64,000 bases of DNA from positions 1,567,501-1,631,500 of the forward strand of contig NZ_CP060092.1 of NCBI RefSeq assembly GCF_014217335.1, written 5' to 3'. The notes beneath the pieces are model-generated. The model did not search any database. It had not been told where the DNA came from and was given only the letters and a program-made list of their open reading frames with translations. Positions 18,927 to 27,500 of the stretch are shown here, piece by piece. This stretch comes from Teredinibacter purpureus. GTDB taxonomy: Bacteria; Pseudomonadota; Gammaproteobacteria; Pseudomonadales; Cellvibrionaceae. Position numbers and translations under genes: made by a program. The first letter of the stretch is position 1. Each line of letters starts with the position of its first letter.

Positions 18927-19799
18927 ATGTCCGTAAGAGCCTTTATATTATCCATACTCGCTTTTGTTACCATTGTGATTGCAGCGAATTCAATCTACAT
19001 CGTCAACGAGTTTGAGCGTGGCGTGCTGTTGCATCTTGGTCGAGTGGCCAATGCTGACTTACAACCTGGTGCGCATTTCAAAATCCCAATTGTACAAGAA
19101 GTGCGCAAGTTCGATGCGCGTGTACTGACATTGGATGCACGAGCTGAACGTTTTCTGACTGTCGAAAAGAAAAGCATGATGGTCGACAGCTTTGCCAAGT
19201 GGCGTATTATCAATGTAGGAACCTATTACACGGCAACTAACGGTGATGAGGCCCGCGCAAAGCGACTGCTAGAGCAGCGTATTAATGGTGGTTTGCGGAA
19301 CCAGTTTGCTCAGCGATCATTGCAAGAAGTTGTGAGTGGAGAGCGCGATCAATTAATGACTAACCTCACCAATCAGCTAAACGAATTTACCCAAGATTCT
19401 CTGGGTATCGAAGTGGTTGATGTGCGAGTGAAGAAAATTGATTTACCGTCGGATGTGAGTGGCCCGGTATTTAGCCGTATGCGCGCTGAGCGTGAACGAG
19501 AAGCGCAGGAACATCGTTCACAAGGTAAAGAGCAAGCGGAAATCATTCGCGCCGATGCAGAGCGTCAACGCACGATCATGCAGGCAGAGGCTTATCGTGA
19601 TGCAGAGCTACTTCGTGGTGAAGGTGATGCAAAGGCGTCCGGTATCTATGCGGCGGCTTTTCAGCAAGATCCGGAGTTTTACAGCTTTGTTCGTAGTCTG
19701 GAAGCTTATAAACAAAGCTTTAGTGGCAAAGAAGACATACTACTGATTGACCCTGATAGCGAATTCTTCCGTTATCTGAAGAATTCAAAAGGCAAATAG
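18927..19799 (+). CDS. hflC: FtsH protease modulator HflC
   Basis: This is the partner of HflK in the membrane SPFH complex. The 290 residues have an N-terminal membrane anchor (about 1-23), the FERGVLLHLGRV band-7 entry, and a long charged helix (RMRAEREREAQEHRSQGKEQAE) broken into the usual C-terminal part. The gene is tightly coupled to hflK and is closed by a strong intrinsic terminator 26 bases after the stop, so it ends this transcript. Confidence 0.96.
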   Translation: MSVRAFILSILAFVTIVIAANSIYIVNEFERGVLLHLGRVANADLQPGAHFKIPIVQEVRKFDARVLTLDARAERFLTVEKKSMMVDSFAKWRIINVGTYYTATNGDEARAKRLLEQRINGGLRNQFAQRSLQEVVSGERDQLMTNLTNQLNEFTQDSLGIEVVDVRVKKIDLPSDVSGPVFSRMRAEREREAQEHRSQGKEQAEIIRADAERQRTIMQAEAYRDAELLRGEGDAKASGIYAAAFQQDPEFYSFVRSLEAYKQSFSGKEDILLIDPDSEFFRYLKNSKGK

Positions 19800-19825
19800 C
19801 GCTTGAATTCATGGTAAAATCACAT

Positions 19826-19853
19826 AACCGGCTCCGATAGAGCCGGTTTTTTT
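19826..19853 (+). terminator. Strong intrinsic terminator after hflC
   Basis: A 9-bp GC-rich perfect stem (AACCGGCTC with GAGCCGGTT), loop CGATA and a run of seven T. It separates the hfq/hflXKC transcript from the DUF2065-hisZ-purA unit. Confidence 0.93.
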
Positions 19854-19944
19854 ATGTCTACGGATGATGGGTGGGGCTTCAAAAGTACCCGTCATGCTTA
19901 GCGAACAACTGAAATGTTAATGATAAAGGCTTCATTAGAATCCT

Positions 19945-20130
19945 ATGTGGGAAGAACTCGGTAAAGCTGTTTGCCTGATATTGATCATAGAGGGCGTCGT
20001 GCCTTTTCTGTACCCTGATCGTTGGCGTAAATTGGTGGCAACCCTAGCGATTATTGATGACCGTCGTTTGCGGATTATGGGTCTCCTTAGCATGTTGATT
20101 GGGCTGGCATTGTTGTTAATCACTAATTGA
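19945..20130 (+). CDS. DUF2065 small membrane protein
   Basis: This 61-residue protein has two membrane segments (about 5-22 and 40-60) joined by a short charged loop (DRWRKLVATLAIIDDRRLR). It matches the DUF2065 family, which is found between hflC and purA in E. coli (yjeT) and between hflC and hisZ in Pseudomonas. The function is not known. The location is kept here although a terminator separates it from hflC. It is 13 bases ahead of hisZ, so it is probably co-transcribed with it. Confidence 0.88.
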   Translation: MWEELGKAVCLILIIEGVVPFLYPDRWRKLVATLAIIDDRRLRIMGLLSMLIGLALLLITN

Positions 20131-20143
20131 GAATATACACATT

Positions 20144-21337
20144 ATGAGTAGAGTTGACCGCTGGTTGCTGCCAGACGGCATTGAAGAGTTACTCCCTGAA
20201 GCGGCTAACAAAGTTGAAGGACTTCGCCGTAGATTGGTCGATACTTTTAAGTGCTGGGGTTACGATTACGTTATCCCGCCTATGGTGGAGTTTACCGACT
20301 CGCTTCTCACAGGCTCGGGCCGCGATATTGAACTGCTCACCTTCAAGGTGACGGATTTAGTGTCTGGGAAGACCATGGGTATTCGTGCTGATATGACGCC
20401 ACAGGCGGCTCGAATGGATGCTCATAGCTTGAAGCGGGAAGGGGTTAATCGTCTTTGTTATGCTGGGCATGTGCTACACACCCGCCCGAAAGCACCTCTA
20501 GCATCGCGCACTCCGGTGTGGGCTGGTGTTGAATTGTTCGGTGAGCCAGGTATAGATGCCGACTTAGAAGTGATTAGCTTACTGTTAAGCACATTGCAGG
20601 CTGCCGGCCTAGACAAACAGTATATTGATATCGGACACGTGGGTATTTTCCGAGCATTGTCCGAAGCGGCAAGTTTGGACGAAGCAAAAGAAGAAGCGCT
20701 GTTTAACCTGCTTCAGGCCAAGGCTACCACGGAAATTCAGCGTTGGGTTGAAGATAATATAGACGAAGAGTACATGCGCAATTGGTTTATCGAGCTTCCA
20801 AAGCTGTCTGGTAGCGTTAGTACGCTGGCTCGTGCCCAAGAGGTTTTTGCTGAAGCGCCAGCCGAAGTTGCGGCTGCATTGGACGAACTTGCAGAGCTAG
20901 CGAAAGTTCTACAGCCACGTTACCCCGAGGCGCAATTATATTTCGATTTAAGCGAGCTCCGTGGTTATCATTATCATACAGGTATCGTTTTTGGCGCATT
21001 TGCGCCAGGATTAGGGGAAGCCATAGCGAATGGCGGTCGTTACGACCATATTGGAGAGGCTTTTGGTCGTCCGCGGCCCGCTACCGGTTTTAATGTCGAT
21101 CTTACGGCAATAAGTCAGGTGGTAGAGGTTGCCGAAAAAGTTAATGGTGGTATCTTTGCGCCTTCCGTTAGTGATACGGGCGTAGGTACTCGTCAGTGGC
21201 AAAAAATATCAGAATTGAGAGCGGCGGGAGAGCGTGTAGTAGTGGCATTATCGGGTCAAACTGAGCCTCTATTGCATCAAAACTGCAATCGAGTGTTAGT
21301 CGAGCGTAACGGACAGTTTGAGATAGAATCTGTCTAA
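20144..21337 (+). CDS. hisZ: ATP phosphoribosyltransferase regulatory subunit
   Basis: HisZ is a catalytically silent histidyl-tRNA-synthetase paralogue that activates the short form of HisG in histidine synthesis. The 397 residues match HisZ length and show class II synthetase-like motifs (motif 2-like GIRADMTPQAARMDAH; later YYTGIVF-type block, here HYHTGIVFGAF). The absence of a C-terminal anticodon-binding domain separates it from HisS. The gene lies between DUF2065 and purA as in Pseudomonas. It implies that a short HisG exists elsewhere on the chromosome. Confidence 0.94.
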   Translation: MSRVDRWLLPDGIEELLPEAANKVEGLRRRLVDTFKCWGYDYVIPPMVEFTDSLLTGSGRDIELLTFKVTDLVSGKTMGIRADMTPQAARMDAHSLKREGVNRLCYAGHVLHTRPKAPLASRTPVWAGVELFGEPGIDADLEVISLLLSTLQAAGLDKQYIDIGHVGIFRALSEAASLDEAKEEALFNLLQAKATTEIQRWVEDNIDEEYMRNWFIELPKLSGSVSTLARAQEVFAEAPAEVAAALDELAELAKVLQPRYPEAQLYFDLSELRGYHYHTGIVFGAFAPGLGEAIANGGRYDHIGEAFGRPRPATGFNVDLTAISQVVEVAEKVNGGIFAPSVSDTGVGTRQWQKISELRAAGERVVVALSGQTEPLLHQNCNRVLVERNGQFEIESV

Positions 21338-21359
21338 ACGGTATTGAGCGGTAGCCTAA

Positions 21360-22694
<1,335 letters not shown>

Positions 22695-22728
22695 GTTTTT
22701 TTGTGTTAGCTTTAACGTGAAAGATTAT

Positions 22729-22757
22729 AAAACCGCTGCTAAGCCAGCGGTTTTTTT
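22729..22757 (+). terminator. Intrinsic terminator after purA
   Basis: A 10-bp stem (AAAACCGCTG 22729-22738 with CAGCGGTTTT 22745-22754), a 6-base loop and a run of seven T from 22751 to 22757. Confidence 0.93.
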
Positions 22758-22901
22758 ATGGGCGTCGATCGAGTGTATTGGATACCTTCAGAATCTTCGC
22801 GAGAGTGGTATTGTGGTGTTTATACTCCGTTAAAAGATTAACTATACTTAAAGAGTCTTTAAAGCGTTTTTTATATTGATGGCCGCAGGATCTACTTAGC
22901 T

Positions 22902-24134
22902 ATGGATTACCCTCAGTTTGTTGATGATCATGTCTACTTGGATATGGACTCCTCTATACCCGAAACCGACCAGCTCAAAGCTATGCTGTCCAATCTCACG
23001 CGAATTCATTTGCTAACCGCAAATAAGTTCGAGGATTTTGACGAGCTTATTCGAGAGTATTTAGTCTCAGGGCTCGAGGTTTTTGGTTTAGAGACGGGGA
23101 TAGTCAGCCAAGTTACCGAAGATGGAATATACCGTATTTGTGATGTGGTTAGCCCAATTGAACTGTTGCATAAAGGGCAGGAGTTTATGCTTGAGGACAC
23201 CTACTGTCGCGAGGTCGTTCGAAGCCGGCAAGTACTCGGTTTTCCTGAGGTTGGCAAACTGGACTATATGAACTGTCATCCGGTGTATCAAAACTTAAAG
23301 CTAGAGGCCTATTTGTCTGCGCCCATTTTTGTGGGCGATAAGTTGTTTGGCACGTTAAATTTTACGTCTACAACACCAAGACACCGTGGTTTTTCGTTTC
23401 ATGAGCATAATCTTATTTTGCTTATGGCAAACTCTATGGGTTCCTTCATTTTGTTGCGTAACAAGGAAGATAGGTTAAAAGCGTTAAATGATCGAATTAA
23501 GCGCTTTGTCGGTTATGTTGCGCATGATCTCCGCAACCCTTTAGGTTCTATTCTTGGATATGCTCGAATGGGAGCTCGAGAAGGGTTAAGTGAAAAACGC
23601 TTGCGTACCATTATTGTGAATATCCAGCGTCCGGCAGAAAGGGCGTTAGAGTTTGTATCGACAATTTTGGAGAATGCCGCCATTAGTACGGGCAAGTTTA
23701 GTTTGGTACAGCTGCCCATAAAGACCGAAACACTTTTTAATGAAGCGGTAGAATCTGTGGCGTTATTTGCTGCAGAGTCGGGTATTCAATTTGAGTTGAC
23801 TGGACAAAACGATGTGAAGGTGTTGTGTGACAGCAAGCGAATCAACCAAAGCTTAATGAATTTACTGGTAAATGCGATCAAGTATTCGCCTGCTAACAGT
23901 TACATTCAACTAAATGCCAGCGTTGTTGATCAAGCCTGTAAAATAACCATTAATAATACCATTGGTGAAAAAGACGATAGTGAATCGGTGGAAACGAAAA
24001 AGTTATACGGCTCTGTTGGGTTTGGCCTTGATATTGTAAGAGAAGTGTTGGTCGCGCATCAGTCAACGCTATTGATCGAAAATATTGGCCCGAATTATTG
24101 TGTCTCATTTTCCTTGCCCGTTGCTAATGGGTGA
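22902..24134 (+). CDS. GAF-domain sensor histidine kinase (orphan)
   Basis: The 410 residues hold an N-terminal GAF-type sensor (about 40-185), a HisKA dimerisation region with the phospho-accepting His208 in the AHDLRNP motif, and a HATPase domain with an N box (LLVNAIKYSP) and a G box (VGFGLDIV). There is no membrane segment, so it senses in the cytosol. No response regulator gene lies next to it, and no receiver domain is fused. A second G box (DxGxG) is not clear, so ATP binding may be atypical. The signal is unknown. Confidence 0.88.
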   Translation: MDYPQFVDDHVYLDMDSSIPETDQLKAMLSNLTRIHLLTANKFEDFDELIREYLVSGLEVFGLETGIVSQVTEDGIYRICDVVSPIELLHKGQEFMLEDTYCREVVRSRQVLGFPEVGKLDYMNCHPVYQNLKLEAYLSAPIFVGDKLFGTLNFTSTTPRHRGFSFHEHNLILLMANSMGSFILLRNKEDRLKALNDRIKRFVGYVAHDLRNPLGSILGYARMGAREGLSEKRLRTIIVNIQRPAERALEFVSTILENAAISTGKFSLVQLPIKTETLFNEAVESVALFAAESGIQFELTGQNDVKVLCDSKRINQSLMNLLVNAIKYSPANSYIQLNASVVDQACKITINNTIGEKDDSESVETKKLYGSVGFGLDIVREVLVAHQSTLLIENIGPNYCVSFSLPVANG

Positions 24135-24553
24135 GCTCTTTTGTATAAACTGTTGCTGTCGTGATAAGTTAAAAATAGGGTTAATGTAAATTTGGCGCTC
24201 ATAGCTATAGATTTTATTGGTTTGTCTACGCATAAGCTTACAACTGTAGAGTCTAAAGGACCTGTTTTTAGTCCTCAAAGCAGTGTTCAATTCTTCCTAT
24301 ATTCCTAGTTGCTATTAAATAAAACCCTCCCCCCTATAAAAATTTGACAGATTATTTTAATTCAAAAAAAACAAGGGTAAGTGATTGAATTAGAAGGTCG
24401 TCAATAAAATAACGCATATACCTATTGGCTTCTTTCCTCTGCCCGCATCAAAAAATTCCTTCCTATACTTTCGAACTGTTAGAGCGCCGTAGTGCAACTG
24501 CGCTCGTTAAAATCAGTTATACGTTAATCGCGGAATCAAAGGGAATCCAGTAT
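24135..24553. other. AT-rich non-coding stretch before the large lipoprotein gene
   Basis: No gene was supported in these 419 bases. There is a perfect -35-like TTGACA at 24344-24349, but I see no good -10 at the matching distance. The frame of the downstream lipoprotein is open back to 24425; those 43 residues do not look like coding sequence and precede the signal peptide. Confidence 0.5.
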
Positions 24554-27500
24554 ATGTCTCCTCTGTTGGTAGGCGCGGCGAGTAGCCGACAAGCAAGCAA
24601 GAAAATGGTAATTCTGATGAGTGTCATCCTTGTAGGGTGGCTCGCAGGGTGTGATAGCGGTAGTGATGGCAACTCACTTACAGACGTTATCGTTCCGCCA
24701 ACGGTAGAGCCAACAGACGTTCCCGCCACACCTACACCAACACCTGAACCCGCTGCACCCTTATCGTTTTCGGGTGCTGCAGTTGACGGCCCTATTGCGA
24801 ATGCCGTGGTGCGAATTTATCGGTTAGATGCTAGTGCGGAAAATTTAGAGGGTGTACTGCTCGACGAAGGCGGTACGGATGCCCAAGCGCAATTTGTTGG
24901 TTTAGAGGTTGACGCGGATGAGACCGGCCCCTTCCTCATTGTCGTAAGCGCAAATGACGATACCATTGATCTAAATACAGGTATGCCGCCGATTATCTCG
25001 GATGTCCGAACCGTGGTTACCGTCGATCGCATTGGCGATCCCGTCTATATTACGCCGTTAACAACTATGGCTGTAGCACTCGCTGCAGCTAAATCAGATG
25101 ACGACGGAAGTATAACGGATGAAGAGCTTTTAGACGGATTGGAGGCTGCTGCTAACGAAGTCGTCTCAGCATTAGGGTTTGGAATGAATTCCGATGTGGA
25201 TATTTTCTCGGTGCCGCCCATGGTGACGAATGATACCGATACTGATGAGGAGCTTGGTGAGGTTTCTGCGTATCGCACGGCTATCTCAGGTGCCGCTGCA
25301 GTAATCTTTAGTATTCAGCAGAATACAGAAGGCGCGACTACGGGAGATATTCTGGAGGGTCTAGCCGATGACCTTAGCGATGGCTCTATTGATGGGAACA
25401 ACAGCGAAAATGAAGTTTTAGAGAATTACGATAGTGATGATGCCACGGTCATTATTGAAACCGATCCCTCAAATTTATTTATTCCCGGCACAAATAATAC
25501 CGTCGAAGACGTCGAACAGTTACTGAGTGATGAGACGGCCGATACAGGCAGCACTGCAGATACGACCAGCCTAACGGATGGCACGGTCGATACTGATGCT
25601 GCACCCGGTGAAGCCGATACCGACCGAGATCACGACGGCGTTATCAATGCCGACGATGCCTTTCCCAATGATCCTAGTGAAACGTTAGATACCGATGGTG
25701 ACGGCGTTGGTAATAACGCAGACCCTGATGACGATAATGATGGAACACGAGATGCCAACGATGTATTTCCGTTAAACCCAAGTGAGCATTCAGACACAGA
25801 CGGTGACGGCACCGGCAACGCGGAAGATGATGATGACGATAACGATGGCGTGCTGGACCCAGAGGACGACTTTCCTCTTGATGCCAGTGCTAGTGACGCA
25901 ACCGACGTGGACGGCGATGGATGGCCTGCCGGCCAAGATCCAAATGATGACGACGCGGATAATCCCGGTATTGCTTTCGTCGATAGCGATGGGGATGGCT
26001 TAGGTAATAGTGTTGATTCTGATGACGACAATGATGGTGTGATTGACGAAAACGACGACCTACCTCTTGACCCTACCGAAGCATCGGATTATGACGGCGA
26101 TGGTTTTGGCGATGGTAAAGATGATGATATTGATGGCGACGGCGTGGCCAACCATACCGACGGCAATGATGTAGTGAATACCCCCCAAACCCAAGCGAGC
26201 CCTCGGGATGCCTTTCCGTTCAATGCCTCGGAAAGCCGTGATATGGATCGTGATGGGATTGGTGATAATGCCGACAGCGATGCCGATGGCGATGATCTAA
26301 TCGACATACACGACCCTGACCCCACAAATCGCGATACCGATGGCGACGGCGTAAGAGATGGTGCTGATGCGCTCCCAGAAGATGGTACGGAAACGTTGGA
26401 TTCTGATGGTGATGGTGTAGGCAATAATGCTGATAATTGCCGTTTTGTCGCCAATGCTAACCAAGATGACATTGACGAAGACAGCATGGGTAATGCCTGT
26501 GACGACGACGACGACGGAGACGGCGTTCCAGATACGGACGACGACTTCCCTCTCGATCCGGGAGCGTCAGAATCCAGTGATGCCGATGGTGATGGTTGGC
26601 CTGCAGGTCAAGACACCGATGATAACAATGCCGCAGTGCCCGAGGGTGACTACATCGATAGCGACCAAGATGGCGCCGCCGACACTGGTGGTTTAGCTCC
26701 CGATGATGACGACGACAATGACGGCGTAAATGACGAAGATGACGCGTTTGACACAGACCCCACTGAAACGCGCGATTCGGATAACGATGGTATAGGTGAT
26801 AACGCCGATCCAGACGACGACAACGACAACACGCCTGATAGCGAAGATGCCTTCCCTTATGATGACAGCCAAGCGGCTGACACCGACGGTGATGGCGTAG
26901 GCGATAGTCAGGACAACTGCCCGAATACCGCAGGCCCACAAACTGACTTCGACGACGACGGAATGGGTAATGTGTGCGATCTCGATGACGACAATGATGG
27001 CCATGCCGATGATGACGATGGGTTCCCGCTTAACCCGGAAGAATCGATGGACACCGATGGCGATGGGATTGGAAACAATGAAGACAGCGATGATGACGGT
27101 GATGGCGAAAGCGACGAAGCAGAAATGGAAGCGGGTACCGACCCTCTACACCGCGATAGTGATCGTGATGGCAGTGATGATGGCAGCGATAACTGTCCCT
27201 TAGTGGCCAATGCTGATCAGTCTGACACTGATGAAGATGGGATAGGTAACCTCTGTGATGATCCACCCGACCTATCAGGCTATTACCTTATGGACATCAC
27301 TGTCAGCGTGGCCGAATCTGACGTGGCTGAAGGCTGGGAAGATATTGCGGCGCAAGACTGCGATAGCGCCGAAGGTAATATGACGGCTGAAGTGGCACTC
27401 GTTTCCCAAATGGGAACAGAGTTCAAACTGCATTTTGCCGAAAATGAATTTGACGGCGAAGACGCTGGCGAAGGCACGGTGAACGCGCTTGGCCAGGTGG

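Noticed and set aside
24344..24372. Promoter with perfect TTGACA before the giant lipoprotein
   Set aside because: No acceptable -10 at 16-18 bases; left as a note only.
25630..27266. Several long minus-strand frames opposite the calcium array (up to 160 codons)
   Set aside because: They are Ser-, Arg- or His-rich mirror images of the Asp/Gly-rich repeat and have no start signals.
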